Source of the DNA: Xanthomonas sp. Leaf131
Lineage (GTDB): Bacteria > Pseudomonadota > Gammaproteobacteria > Xanthomonadales > Xanthomonadaceae
DNA: 64,000 bases
Assembly (NCBI RefSeq): GCF_001423495.1
Contig: NZ_LMOG01000012.1
Span: forward strand, 175,884 to 239,883
Direction of reading: 5' to 3'
The translations under genes and the position numbers were made by a program. How positions within the stretch are numbered: the stretch's first letter is position 1; each line of letters opens with the position of its first letter. A model generated the notes under the pieces. The model was not told where the DNA came from and made no database searches. It saw only the letters and a program-made list of their open reading frames with translations. Positions 7,503 through 17,158 of this stretch are shown in pieces.

Positions 7503-9635
7503 ATGTCGACGTTCCGTTTCCACGCCCTGGCCATCGCCGTCGCTGCGATCGCTTCGACCACGCCGCAGCTGGCGTTTGCCATCGAGTCGCCGAATGCCGA
7601 TGCCAGCGATGCGCAAACGCCGATCCGCGCGTTGGACGCGATCCAGGTGCAGGGCAGCCTGCTCGGGCGCTCCAAACCCGACGATGTGCAGCGCTACGCC
7701 GGTAGTCGCCAGGTGATCGACCGCGAGCAATTACGCAACGGCGGCAACCGCTCGCTGGACGATGCGCTGCAGCGCGTGCCGGGCATCAAGATCTTCGACG
7801 AAACCGGCACCGGCGCGTTGCCGCAGCTGATGCTGCGCGGCCTGTACGAAAGCCGCAGCGGCCGTGTGCAGGTACTGGAAGACGGCATTCCGCTCGCATT
7901 GGCCCCGTATGGGCAGACCAGTCTGTCGCTGTTTCCGGTGGGGCTGAATCAGATCGACCGCATCGATATCGTGCGCGGCGGCGCGGCCGTGCAGTACGGG
8001 CCGAACAACGTGGGCGGGGTGATCAATCTTGTCAGCAAGGAGATCCCCAGCGAATGGAGCACCACGCTGGCGCACAAGGTCACCGCCGGTGGCCAGGGCC
8101 AGTTCCTGCAGGACAGCGCGCTCAGCAGCGGCGGCTACCTCACCGACAACTTCGGCATACAGGTCGATGCCAATCGCACCTATGGCGAGTATTGGCGCGC
8201 ACACAGCGATACCGACATCAGCAATCTGCGCGTGCGTGCGGAGTGGTGGCTGGACGACACCAAGTTGCTCAAGGCCAGCGTGCAGCGTTATCTGGTCGAC
8301 ATGGATCTGGCCGGTGCGCTCAGCCCGGACGATTACCGGCGCGACCCGCGTCAATCCACGCGCCCACTGGACAGCTTCAACGGCCGCACCACGCGTGCAT
8401 CGTTGAGTTATGAGCAGTTGTTTGGAGACTGGGGCCCGCTGAAAGATGTTCGGTTGTCTTGGACCAACTTCAGCGCACGCAGCAGCCGCAACTTCATCGT
8501 CGGCATGCGTCAGGCCGCCACCGAAACCTGGCGCTCGGATCTGCCACCGCAACTGCGCCAGACCGCACCGCGCGACTTCCGCGTGGTCGGCAGCGAGCCG
8601 CGACTGAGCTGGACCATGGGCGATGCCGGTGGCCTGCGTCAGCAGTGGACCGCCGGTGTGCGTGCGGTGCACGAAGACATCGATTTTCTGGTCGGCAATC
8701 TGCGTCTGCGCGATGGCGTGTTCACCAGCGTGCGCGATTGGCAGTTCGAAGATCGTGCATTGGCGGCGTATGTCAGCAATGCGATCACCCTGCCGGGCGA
8801 ACGCTTCATCATCACCCCGGGGCTGCGCTACGAGAAGCTGGATTCGCGCTATTTCAATCGTACGACCGGCGTGCGCACACTCAACCAGACCCGCGATGTG
8901 TTGCCGGGTTTGACACTCGGTTTTCAGGCCAACGCACAGTGGTTCTTCTATGCGGACGGGCAACGTTCGATGCGTGCGCCGCAGGTCACCCAGATCATCT
9001 TCGGCAATAATCTGGATGCGGAACTGGCGTGGAATTACGAAGCCGGTACGCGCTATCAGCCCAACGATCGCACCCGCATCCAGTTGGGTGGCTATCTGAT
9101 CGACTTCGATCAGCAGATCCAGCTGGACAACACCACGCGCGTGTTCCGCAACCTCGGCAAGACCCGCCATCAGGGCGGCGAACTGGAACTGCAATGGAGC
9201 CCGGAAAATCTGCGTGCACTCACCCTCAACGCCGGCTATGCGTATCTGGATGCCAGCCAGGAATCGGGCGCATTTCGTGGCTTCCGCGTGCCTTACACCT
9301 CACGCAACCAGATCACGCTGGGCGGCAACTACACGCTCGGTCACACCACTGTCGCACTGTCGAGCTACTACTTCAGCAAGGCCTATAGCGATGCGGCGAA
9401 TACCGTGCAAGAGAACGCGATCGCTTCGGTGGGTCAGTTGCCGGCCTACATGGTGTGGAACACGCAGGTCAGCCGTACCCTGTTCGAACGCGATGGACAA
9501 ACATTCAGCGCATCGCTGGCAATCAACAACCTGTTCGATCGGCAGTATTGGTTCCGTGGTGTGGATACCAGCCCGTGGGGCCGCCAGGCCGCGCCGTCGC
9601 GCACCGTCACCGCCGGGCTGGAATACACCTTTTAA
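7503..9635 (+). CDS. xsuA: TonB-dependent siderophore (xanthoferrin) receptor
   Basis: The 710-residue outer-membrane protein has a signal peptide (residues 1-26, ending LAFA), a TonB box region (LDAIQVQG), a plug domain (DDALQRVPGIKIFDETG through RIDIVRGGAAVQYGPNNVGG), and a 22-strand barrel ending in the C-terminal aromatic signature LEYTF. It resembles FecA-type receptors for citrate-based siderophores. Its place in front of a complete vibrioferrin-like biosynthesis set argues that it imports the ferric siderophore made by the same operon; this corresponds to XsuA of Xanthomonas. AGGAG lies about 12 bases before the ATG. A 253-base gap with a strong hairpin follows before the biosynthesis genes. 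Confidence 0.9.
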   Translation: MSTFRFHALAIAVAAIASTTPQLAFAIESPNADASDAQTPIRALDAIQVQGSLLGRSKPDDVQRYAGSRQVIDREQLRNGGNRSLDDALQRVPGIKIFDETGTGALPQLMLRGLYESRSGRVQVLEDGIPLALAPYGQTSLSLFPVGLNQIDRIDIVRGGAAVQYGPNNVGGVINLVSKEIPSEWSTTLAHKVTAGGQGQFLQDSALSSGGYLTDNFGIQVDANRTYGEYWRAHSDTDISNLRVRAEWWLDDTKLLKASVQRYLVDMDLAGALSPDDYRRDPRQSTRPLDSFNGRTTRASLSYEQLFGDWGPLKDVRLSWTNFSARSSRNFIVGMRQAATETWRSDLPPQLRQTAPRDFRVVGSEPRLSWTMGDAGGLRQQWTAGVRAVHEDIDFLVGNLRLRDGVFTSVRDWQFEDRALAAYVSNAITLPGERFIITPGLRYEKLDSRYFNRTTGVRTLNQTRDVLPGLTLGFQANAQWFFYADGQRSMRAPQVTQIIFGNNLDAELAWNYEAGTRYQPNDRTRIQLGGYLIDFDQQIQLDNTTRVFRNLGKTRHQGGELELQWSPENLRALTLNAGYAYLDASQESGAFRGFRVPYTSRNQITLGGNYTLGHTTVALSSYYFSKAYSDAANTVQENAIASVGQLPAYMVWNTQVSRTLFERDGQTFSASLAINNLFDRQYWFRGVDTSPWGRQAAPSRTVTAGLEYTF

Positions 9636-9715
9636 GCCCACGTTTTAAACCTGCGCCAGTAATTAACTGCTGCAAACGACCGACGCACAGGGGCGTTGGT
9701 CGCGCCTGACGGCAA

Positions 9716-9739
9716 CGGCGCTCGCGCTGGCGAGCGCCG
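9716..9739. other. Strong hairpin between receptor and biosynthesis genes
   Basis: A perfect 10-bp stem (CGGCGCTCGC at 9716-9725, GCGAGCGCCG at 9730-9739) with a four-base loop GCTG lies in the 253-base gap after the receptor gene. There is no U-run, so it is not a classic terminator. It could stabilise the upstream receptor mRNA or partially stop transcription so that receptor and biosynthesis enzymes are made in different amounts. Confidence 0.55.
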
Positions 9740-9888
9740 CAGACAACACGGTGTGCATGACGCACGCGTCCCTGCCGCAGCATGCGGCATGCGATCACCG
9801 TATCGCAGGCCACCCAACGCCCCCCGCGGCGCCAGGCAGCCCGTTTCAGTACCGGTTTTCCCACCGTCCTGTTGAATCGAGAGCTGCC

Positions 9889-11115
9889 ATGACTGCGACA
9901 TCCGCTGCACCGTTGGTGATCCTCACCCATGTCTGCCATCCGGCCATCACCGAAGGCTTTCTGCCTGCCGCGCACGCGCTGGGCCTGCCGGTGTGGCTGC
10001 TGACCGATCACCGACTCGATCACCTCAGCTATTTCCGCCAGCACCCGGCGCACGCACCGCAGCGGGTGATCGAATGCGATGTGTTCAATCCGCTCGGCGT
10101 GCTGGATGTGCTGCACGACGCCGACGTGTTGCCGCGCGCGGTGTTCAGCAACAGCGATCATCTGCAGACCAGTACCGCGTTGGTCGCTGCAGGTCTCGGC
10201 CTCCCTGGCAAGGATTGGCAGGTGTGTTACGCGGCCAAGAACAAGGCGGCAATGCGTCAACGGTTGCGCACGCGTGACTTGCCATCGCCGTGGTTCTGCA
10301 CGCTGGCGCCGGGCGCCGCATTGCCGGCCGACATTCCGTGGCCGGTGGTTGCCAAACCGCGCGAGGGCGTGGCCAGCCTGGACGTGCGCCACTGCGCCGA
10401 TGCCGTGCAATTGCAGGCCTATCTGGACGATGTGTGGCAGCGCCATCCGCAGCGCACCGTGCTGCTGGAAGGCATGCTGGAAGGGGCGCTGTTTACGCTG
10501 GAAACGCTGGGCGACGGCCACACGCTGCAGGCGCTGGGCGGCTTCAAGGTGCGGCTGTCACCGCCGCCGCATTTCGTGGAATGCGAAGCGCAGTGGGATG
10601 CCCGCGTGGACACACCGGTGATTGCGCAGGCGCTGGAACAGCTGCGCAGTTTTGGTGTCGGTTTCGGGCTATGCCATAGCGAATTCATTCTCACCGCCGA
10701 TGGCCCGGTGCTGGTGGAGATCAACTACCGTAGCATCGGCGACCGCCGCGAATTCCTGCTCGACAGCATGTTCGGCAAGCAGTGGTTCAACGCCGCGCTG
10801 GCGCCGCATCTTGGCCTGCCGCTGCCGCAGCTGCGCAGCGATCGCACACATGCGTTGCTGCGTTACTACGTCGCCGAGCAAGACGGCGAACTGGTGACTG
10901 CCGCCGAAGACCGCCGCCATCACACTGCGCACAGCGATGTGCAGTACCGGCGGATACGCGCGCCCGGCGAACGCATCCGCTTGAGCCATTCCAACAAGGA
11001 TTATCTGGGCGTGCTGAGCGCGCTGGCCAGCGATGCGCAGGCGCTGGAGCAGGCGGTGGTGCGTGCCGAAGCGGGCTTGCAATGGCGGATCGACAGCGCG
11101 GAGCTGCGCGCATGA
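9889..11115 (+). CDS. xssA: ATP-grasp ligase of xanthoferrin biosynthesis (PvsA-like)
   Basis: The 408-residue protein belongs to the ATP-grasp ligases. The lysine motif is WPVVAKPREGVASL near residues 148-161, and the metal-binding strand VLVEINYRSIGDRREF carries the Glu/Asn pair. In vibrioferrin synthesis the equivalent enzyme PvsA joins L-alanine to the citrate backbone (from memory). It is cytosolic. The frame is open further upstream, but the ATG at 9889 (MTATSAAPLV) is the first that gives the natural family N-terminus. It overlaps the next gene by ATGA. The symbol follows correspondence of this gene order to pvsABCDE and the Xanthomonas xss naming. Confidence 0.87.
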   Translation: MTATSAAPLVILTHVCHPAITEGFLPAAHALGLPVWLLTDHRLDHLSYFRQHPAHAPQRVIECDVFNPLGVLDVLHDADVLPRAVFSNSDHLQTSTALVAAGLGLPGKDWQVCYAAKNKAAMRQRLRTRDLPSPWFCTLAPGAALPADIPWPVVAKPREGVASLDVRHCADAVQLQAYLDDVWQRHPQRTVLLEGMLEGALFTLETLGDGHTLQALGGFKVRLSPPPHFVECEAQWDARVDTPVIAQALEQLRSFGVGFGLCHSEFILTADGPVLVEINYRSIGDRREFLLDSMFGKQWFNAALAPHLGLPLPQLRSDRTHALLRYYVAEQDGELVTAAEDRRHHTAHSDVQYRRIRAPGERIRLSHSNKDYLGVLSALASDAQALEQAVVRAEAGLQWRIDSAELRA

Positions 11116-12914
11116 GCAGTGCCGCCGACCAACGCTATATCGCCACCCGCATCATCGATGCCTGCCTGCGCGAAGACCTGCGTGGAATCGCCACCCGTGG
11201 CAGCGCGGGCACACCCGACGCAACGCTGCTGGCGACATGGACCGACCCCAGCCCGGTGGACGGCTGGTGGCGCATTGCGCATCTGCCCGACGGCACGTTG
11301 TGGTTGCCGATCCACCGGCAGGGCTACCTGCAGGACATCAGCGCCTGTGGCGACAGCTGGATTGTGCAACGTGCTGACGGTGCGCATATCGAACGCGGTG
11401 CACAGGCCTGGCTGCAACGCATGTGCAGCCAGCTCGATATGGACACCCAGCAGCTGCATCGCGCCTATGCCGAAGAAGCCGAGTGCGCCGCTGCCCACCT
11501 CGGCCTGGCACGCCAGGCCTACGACGCGCAGGCACCTGCGCTGCTCAACGCATTGCAGCACGCAGATGCGGCAGAGCGTGCGTATCGCTGCGATCAGTTG
11601 GCGAGCTATCGCGATCATCCGTTCTACCCGACCGCGCGCGCCAAGGCCGGGCTGGAGGCGTCGGAACTGCGCGATTACGCGCCCGAATTTGCGCCCACCT
11701 TTACGCTGCGCTGGCTCGCGATTCCGCGTGCGCAGGTGACCTGCACCAGCGCACTACCGGCCGAGCTATGGCCAGACTTCGCCACGCTGGGTCTGCCACC
11801 CGAGCTGGCCAGCACGCACGTCGCCTGGCCGGTGCATCCGCTGGTATGGGCGCGGCTGGAGCAGGACGGTTTCGTGCTTCCTGCAGGCAGCGTACGTGCG
11901 CCGCAGGCCTGGCTGGAGGTGCGCCCTACCCTGTCGGTGCGCACGCTGGTGCCGCTGCTGCATCCGCAGTTGCATCTCAAATTGCCGATTCCGATGCGCA
12001 CGCTGGGCGCGCTCAATCTGCGCCTGATCAAGCCCTCCACGCTGTACGACGGCCACTGGCTGGAACGTGCATTGCGCCGCATCGATGCGCTGGACCCGGC
12101 ACTGCGCGGCCGTTGCGTGTTCGTGGACGAATCGCATGGCGGGCACGTGGGTGAGACGCGTCATCTGGCCTACCTGGTGCGGCGTTATCCGCCGCTGGAC
12201 GACGCCACGCTGGTGCCGGTGGCCGCGCTATGCGCGCTGTTGCCGGATGGCCGGCCGATGGCGATCCATCTGGCCGAGCGATTCATGCAGGGGGATGTGT
12301 TGCGCTGGTGGCGCGATTACACCGAGCTGCTGCTCGCGGTGCATCTGCGCTTGTGGCTGCGCTACGGCATCGCACTGGAAGCCAACCAACAGAACAGCGT
12401 GCTGGTCTACGCCGATGGCCAGGCGACGCGGCTGTTGATGAAGGACAACGACGCCGCACGGATCGCGATGCCGCAGTTGCGCGCGCAGCTGCCGGATCTG
12501 GACACACTCGGCACGCTGCACGATGCGCGTATCGCGGTGGACGATCCGCACGCCCTGGCGCAGATGTTCTGCACCATCGTGCTGCAACTGGATCTGCAAG
12601 CCGTGCTGGAAGGCCTGGCCGAATGGCAGCCCGCGCTGCGCGCGCCGCTGTACACGCAGCTGCAGACGCAGTTCGCCTTGACGCTGGCGCAGCTGGACGT
12701 CGATGGCATCGACACCAGCCCCGCGCGCCGCCTGCTGGCCGCGCCACGGCTGCCGGTGAAATACCTGCTCAGCGCCGGCAGCCTGCTCAGCAAGCAGCTC
12801 ACCGGCGCGCTGGACATCAACAAGTTCTACGGCGATAGCGCGCCCAATCCGTTCGGCGAGGCATTCGCTGGCGCGCAGCACATGCCGCGTCGGCAGGCAG
12901 GCGGTCAGCGATGA
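11112..12914 (+). CDS. xssB: NIS siderophore synthetase (IucA/IucC family, PvsB-like)
   Basis: This 600-residue enzyme is of the NRPS-independent siderophore synthetase family. Signatures include SVRTLVPLLHPQLHLKLP (about 271-288), VDESHGG, LEANQQNSVLV and LLMKDNDAARI, the ATP-binding active site. By position it corresponds to PvsB, a type B synthetase that condenses a 2-oxoglutarate unit onto the citrate conjugate. Its ATG at 11112 overlaps the stop of xssA by four bases, and its end overlaps the MFS gene in the same way, so the genes are translationally coupled. The frame is open well before this start, within the xssA gene, but the overlap and family length support 11112. Confidence 0.9.
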   Translation: MSSAADQRYIATRIIDACLREDLRGIATRGSAGTPDATLLATWTDPSPVDGWWRIAHLPDGTLWLPIHRQGYLQDISACGDSWIVQRADGAHIERGAQAWLQRMCSQLDMDTQQLHRAYAEEAECAAAHLGLARQAYDAQAPALLNALQHADAAERAYRCDQLASYRDHPFYPTARAKAGLEASELRDYAPEFAPTFTLRWLAIPRAQVTCTSALPAELWPDFATLGLPPELASTHVAWPVHPLVWARLEQDGFVLPAGSVRAPQAWLEVRPTLSVRTLVPLLHPQLHLKLPIPMRTLGALNLRLIKPSTLYDGHWLERALRRIDALDPALRGRCVFVDESHGGHVGETRHLAYLVRRYPPLDDATLVPVAALCALLPDGRPMAIHLAERFMQGDVLRWWRDYTELLLAVHLRLWLRYGIALEANQQNSVLVYADGQATRLLMKDNDAARIAMPQLRAQLPDLDTLGTLHDARIAVDDPHALAQMFCTIVLQLDLQAVLEGLAEWQPALRAPLYTQLQTQFALTLAQLDVDGIDTSPARRLLAAPRLPVKYLLSAGSLLSKQLTGALDINKFYGDSAPNPFGEAFAGAQHMPRRQAGGQR

Positions 12915-14119
12915 GGCGTGTGCTGGGCCCGGTGCTGGCGGCACATTACCTGGCCGCCTTCACCGCGTTGGGCATGCCATTGTTTCTGCCGCAGGTATTG
13001 GCGGAGTTGGCGCCGTCGGCCGCGGTTGGCTGGAGCGGTGTGCTGTACGTGCTGCCGACGCTGTGCACGGCGTTGACGGCGAGTACCTGGGGGCGCTTGG
13101 CCGACCGCTATGGACGCAAGCGCTCACTGTTGCGCGCGCAACTGGGGCTGGCAGTGGGCTTTGCGATCGCCGGCTTCGCGCCGTCGCTGACCTGGTTGGT
13201 ACTCGGGCTGGTCGTGCAAGGCACCTGCGGCGGCTCGCTGGCGGCGGCCAATGCATATTTGGCCAGCCAACCGCAGGCCGGTCCGTTGGCGCGCGCGCTC
13301 GACTGGACGCAATACTCCGCGCGCCTGGCGATGGTCAGCGCGCCTGCGTTGCTGGGTCTTGCACTGGCGCTTGGCCCGGCGCAGTCGCTGTATCGCGCGC
13401 TTGCGCTGTTGCCGCTGCTGGCGTTCGCGCTGACCTGGCGTTTGCCGGCCGATCGGCCTGCGGTGCGGCCGACAGCGTCCACTGCGGAGTCGACACCCTC
13501 CCAAGACGCTGCTGCATCGTCGCGGTCGGCTTCACCCCAGACAACCACAACGGCCAGTGCCCTGTGGCCTGCCTTGCTGATCGCACAATTCCTGTTCTGC
13601 TTCGCGATGGTGGTGACGTTTCCCTACTTCATCCCGTATGCGCTGGCGCGCGGTGCCGGCCACGATGCCTTGGCCGGCCTGCTCTACAGCCTGCCGCATC
13701 TGGTCTATCTGGTGGTGCTGCCGTGGTGGCGGCGCGGCGATGGCGAGGCGTGGCTGGTGCCCGGCCTGGTGGTATTCGCCGTGGCCTGCGTGTGGCAGGC
13801 GCTGTTGCACGACCCCATCGCGCTGGCAGTTGCGCGTGTGCTGTTCGGGTTCGGCATGTTGTTCGGCCTGCGTGGGCTCAACCGCAGCCTGGCCATGGTC
13901 GCCAGCGGGCACGGCGCCGGACGCTTGTTCGGCCGCTTCGATGCCTGCGGCAAATGGGCCGGCGTGTTCGCCGGTGCCGCCGCCGGCGCGCTGGCCCAGG
14001 CGGCCGGCCCTGCCATCCCTTTTCTGGCTGCCGCGCTGGCTGCGGCGGCCGCTGCGCTCACCGTTCTGGTGCGCTTCCCTTCGAGGAGATCCGCCGATGT
14101 CGCCGCACACGATGCATGA
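12911..14119 (+). CDS. xssC: MFS siderophore exporter (PvsC-like)
   Basis: The 402-residue protein has about 12 hydrophobic segments and the MFS loop motif GRLADRYGRKRSLL after the second segment (about residues 61-74). A hydrophilic centre rich in Ser/Thr/Ala separates the two six-helix halves. It sits between two siderophore synthetase genes, in the place of the vibrioferrin exporter PvsC, and is therefore the likely inner-membrane exporter of xanthoferrin. ATGA overlap upstream; its 3' end overlaps the next synthetase by 23 bases. Confidence 0.9.
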   Translation: MRRVLGPVLAAHYLAAFTALGMPLFLPQVLAELAPSAAVGWSGVLYVLPTLCTALTASTWGRLADRYGRKRSLLRAQLGLAVGFAIAGFAPSLTWLVLGLVVQGTCGGSLAAANAYLASQPQAGPLARALDWTQYSARLAMVSAPALLGLALALGPAQSLYRALALLPLLAFALTWRLPADRPAVRPTASTAESTPSQDAAASSRSASPQTTTTASALWPALLIAQFLFCFAMVVTFPYFIPYALARGAGHDALAGLLYSLPHLVYLVVLPWWRRGDGEAWLVPGLVVFAVACVWQALLHDPIALAVARVLFGFGMLFGLRGLNRSLAMVASGHGAGRLFGRFDACGKWAGVFAGAAAGALAQAAGPAIPFLAAALAAAAAALTVLVRFPSRRSADVAAHDA

Positions 14120-15866
14120 CCCCTGGTACGACAGCATGGCCGACGCACAGGCCTGCACCTGCTGGTTGAACTGCTACCTGCGCGAGTTCGCGATTCCGCA
14201 GCGCGCAGCGGACTTCGATTATCGCGGGCTGGATCGCCCCGGCCCGCGCGTGGCCGAGCAACGTTGGCTGCGCATCGCTCTGGGCGATACCGGCGCGCTA
14301 TGCGTGCGCATTGCCTACGCCGATCGCCTGGGCCGCTGCCGCTTCGCCTCCACGCCGTTTCTCAAGAGCGCCGGCCAACCGTGGCAGAGCCTGGATGCGC
14401 ATGCCTTGGCGCGCTGCCTGCTGCAGGCGCTGGGCAGCACGCAGGCGGTCAATCCGGAACTGCTCGCGCAAAGCGCCAACAGCGTGGCGATCACTGCCGC
14501 GTTATTGCGACAGGCACAAGGCGCCTTGCCGACTGGTGAGGCGATGATCGATGCCGAGCAATCGATGCTGTGGGGGCATGCCTTGCATCCCACGCCCAAG
14601 AGCCGCGAAGGCATTGATCTGGCGCAGGTGCTAGCCTGCGCGCCGGAAGCGCGTGCGGCGTTTCAACTCTTCTGGTTCCGCATCGACCCACGACTCTTGC
14701 GCATGCAGGGCCGCGATGTACGTGCAACCCTGCGGCAGCTATCCGGCAGCGAGGATCTGTATCCCTGCCATCCATGGGAAGCGCAGCGGCTGCTCGACGA
14801 CCCGCTGCTGCGCACCTTGCAAACACGCGGCGTGATCGAGCCGGTCGGCGCACTGGGCGATGCACTGCGGCCAACCTCCTCGGTGCGCACGCTGTATCAC
14901 CCGGAGCTGGATTATTTCCTTAAGTGTTCGGTGCATGTGCGGCTGACCAACTGCGTGCGCAAGAACGCCTGGTACGAGCTAGAAAGCGCGGTCGCCCTCA
15001 CCGAACTGCTGGTACCGAGCTGGCGTGCGCTGGCGGTGCAGGTACCGGGCTTCGATGTGATGCTGGAACCGGCAGCGACTTCGCTGGAGATCGCGCAGGT
15101 CGATTCCGCGCTGCATGACGCCGATCCGCTTGCGGCACGCGCGCTGTCGGAGAGCTTCGGCATCCTGTATCGGCAGACCCTTCCTGCCGCGCAACGTGCG
15201 CGTTGGCGGCCGCAGGTGGCGGCCGCGTTGTTTACCTGCGATGCGCAGGGCAATAGCGCGTGTGCAGCGAAGTTGCAGGCACTGGGCAGCGCGCAGATGG
15301 ATCGCCACACCGCCACGTTGCTGTGGTTCCGCGCCTATGCCGGCTTGCTGCTGGACGGTGTGTGGAGTGCCCTGTTCCAGCACGGCATCGCGCTGGAACC
15401 GCATCTGCAGAACACCGTGATCGGGTTTGCCGATGGCTGGCCGACACGGGTATGGATCCGCGATCTGGAAGGCACCAAGCTGCTCGCACACCACTGGCCC
15501 GCCACGCGTTTGCAGGGCGTGGGCGAACGCGCACGGCAATCGCTGTACTACACGCCGGAACAGGGCTGGAATCGTGTGGCGTATTGCGCGCTGGTCAATA
15601 ACCTGGCCGAGGCGATCTTCCACCTCACCGAAGGCGATGACGTGCTCGAAGCGCGCCTGTGGCACTGCGTTGGCGAGATCGCCGCACGCTGGCAGCAACG
15701 TCATGGCGCGCAAACCGCGCTGCAGGGCCTGATCGACGGCGCGCCGCTACCCAGCAAGAACAACCTGGGAACGCGGCTGTGGCAACGCGCGGATCGTCAG
15801 TCCGATTACACCGCACTGCCCAATCCCATTCCACGCATCGCAACCGCGCGCCAGGTGGCCGCATGA
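14097..15866 (+). CDS. xssD: NIS siderophore synthetase (IucA/IucC family, PvsD-like)
   Basis: The 589-residue protein carries classic IucA/IucC motifs: GHALHPTPKSREG, YPCHPWEAQRL, SSVRTLYHPELDYFLKCS, LEPHLQNTVIGF and VWIRDLEGTKL. By position it equals PvsD, the citrate-specific synthetase that activates citrate and joins it to serine before decarboxylation. The start ATG at 14097 follows a strong GAGGAGAT ribosome site and overlaps the exporter gene by 23 bases. The frame is open much further upstream, but those codons lie inside xssC. It ends with an ATGA overlap into xssE. Confidence 0.9.
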   Translation: MSPHTMHDPWYDSMADAQACTCWLNCYLREFAIPQRAADFDYRGLDRPGPRVAEQRWLRIALGDTGALCVRIAYADRLGRCRFASTPFLKSAGQPWQSLDAHALARCLLQALGSTQAVNPELLAQSANSVAITAALLRQAQGALPTGEAMIDAEQSMLWGHALHPTPKSREGIDLAQVLACAPEARAAFQLFWFRIDPRLLRMQGRDVRATLRQLSGSEDLYPCHPWEAQRLLDDPLLRTLQTRGVIEPVGALGDALRPTSSVRTLYHPELDYFLKCSVHVRLTNCVRKNAWYELESAVALTELLVPSWRALAVQVPGFDVMLEPAATSLEIAQVDSALHDADPLAARALSESFGILYRQTLPAAQRARWRPQVAAALFTCDAQGNSACAAKLQALGSAQMDRHTATLLWFRAYAGLLLDGVWSALFQHGIALEPHLQNTVIGFADGWPTRVWIRDLEGTKLLAHHWPATRLQGVGERARQSLYYTPEQGWNRVAYCALVNNLAEAIFHLTEGDDVLEARLWHCVGEIAARWQQRHGAQTALQGLIDGAPLPSKNNLGTRLWQRADRQSDYTALPNPIPRIATARQVAA

Positions 15867-17158
15867 GCCTGCGCATCGATACCGCCGCCGTGATGGAGGC
15901 GTTGCCACACCTGCGCGAACACAGCGATGGCCCGATCTGCGCCTACGTCTACGACCTGACAGCACTGCATGCGCATGCGGCATGGATGCGCGCGCAACTG
16001 CCGGCCGACTGCGAGCTGTTCTACGCGGCAAAGGCCAACGCGGAGCCGCCGATCCTGCACACGCTCGCCCCGCACGTGGATGGCTTCGAGGCGGCCTCCG
16101 GCGGCGAACTGGCCTGGCTGCATCTGCAACAACCCCAGGCCGCGTTGTTGTTCGGCGGCCCTGGCAAGCTCAATAGCGAACTGGCCCAGGCCGCTGCGCT
16201 GCCCGATTGCACCGTGCACGTAGAAAGCATGGGCGAGCTGGAACGCCTGGCCGCCATTGCAGCGCAGGCCGGCCGCTGCGTACCGGTGTTCCTACGCATG
16301 AACATCGCCGTGCCCGGCGCGCAGAGCACGCGTCTGATGATGGGCGGGCAGCCCTCGCCGTTCGGCCTGGACCCGGACGATCTGGATACGGCGATCCATC
16401 GGCTGCGTGCCAGCCCTTCGCTGCGGTTGGAAGGCTTCCATTTCCATCTGATGTCGCACCAGCGCGATGCCGGCGCGCAGCTGCACCTGATCGCCGCCTA
16501 TTTGCGCACCGTGCAGCAGTGGCGGCAACGCTATGGACTCGGCCCGCTGCGCGTGAATGCAGGCGGTGGCTTCGGTGTGGATTATCTGGCGCCGGAAGCG
16601 TCGTTCGATTGGGCCGGCTTCTGCGCCGGGTTGCCTTCCTTGCTGCGCGAACATGGCGACGCACTGCGTCTGCGGTTGGAGCCGGGGCGCTATGTCAGCG
16701 CCAGCTGCGGCTGGTATCTGATGGACGTGCTGGACCTCAAGCGCAGCCACGGCGCGTGGTTTGCGATCGCACGCGGCGGCACCCATCACTTCCGCACTCC
16801 GGCCGCGCAGGGCCACGATCACCCGTTCCGGGTGCTGCGTGGCGGGCGCGCACCCGTGTTGCGCGACATGCCGGTCACCCTGGTCGGGCAGTTGTGCACG
16901 CCCAAGGACGTGCTGGCGCGCAACCAGCCTGTCGCGGCACTGGCGCCGGGCGACTGCCTGGCCTTCCCGCTGGCCGGCGCGTATGCATGGAATATTTCGC
17001 ATCAGCAGTTCCTGATGCATCCACCGCCGCAGATGGTGTTTTTGCCGGCAGCGGCTCAGGCGACGGCATCCGCATCCGCATCCGTGGAAAGCTGCACCGG
17101 CACGCGAATGTCTGCACGCAACTCGGCTTCTGCCACTGCCTCGGGATCGTCCAGGTAG
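15863..17158 (+). CDS. xssE: PLP-dependent decarboxylase of xanthoferrin biosynthesis (PvsE-like)
   Basis: The 431-residue enzyme is a fold-III PLP decarboxylase of the ornithine/diaminopimelate type. The PLP lysine lies in FYAAKANAEPP near residue 53-63; GFHFHLMSHQ, NAGGGFGVDY and RLRLEPGRYVSA are the other core motifs. The vibrioferrin counterpart PvsE decarboxylates O-citryl-serine to the ethanolamine-containing intermediate. The natural domain end is near HPPPQMVFLP; the last 30 or so residues are a low-complexity Ala/Ser extension that runs 103 bases into the convergent AraC gene, so the stop may have been shifted by mutation. Start at 15863 is set by the ATGA overlap with xssD. Confidence 0.9.
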   Translation: MSLRIDTAAVMEALPHLREHSDGPICAYVYDLTALHAHAAWMRAQLPADCELFYAAKANAEPPILHTLAPHVDGFEAASGGELAWLHLQQPQAALLFGGPGKLNSELAQAAALPDCTVHVESMGELERLAAIAAQAGRCVPVFLRMNIAVPGAQSTRLMMGGQPSPFGLDPDDLDTAIHRLRASPSLRLEGFHFHLMSHQRDAGAQLHLIAAYLRTVQQWRQRYGLGPLRVNAGGGFGVDYLAPEASFDWAGFCAGLPSLLREHGDALRLRLEPGRYVSASCGWYLMDVLDLKRSHGAWFAIARGGTHHFRTPAAQGHDHPFRVLRGGRAPVLRDMPVTLVGQLCTPKDVLARNQPVAALAPGDCLAFPLAGAYAWNISHQQFLMHPPPQMVFLPAAAQATASASASVESCTGTRMSARNSASATASGSSR

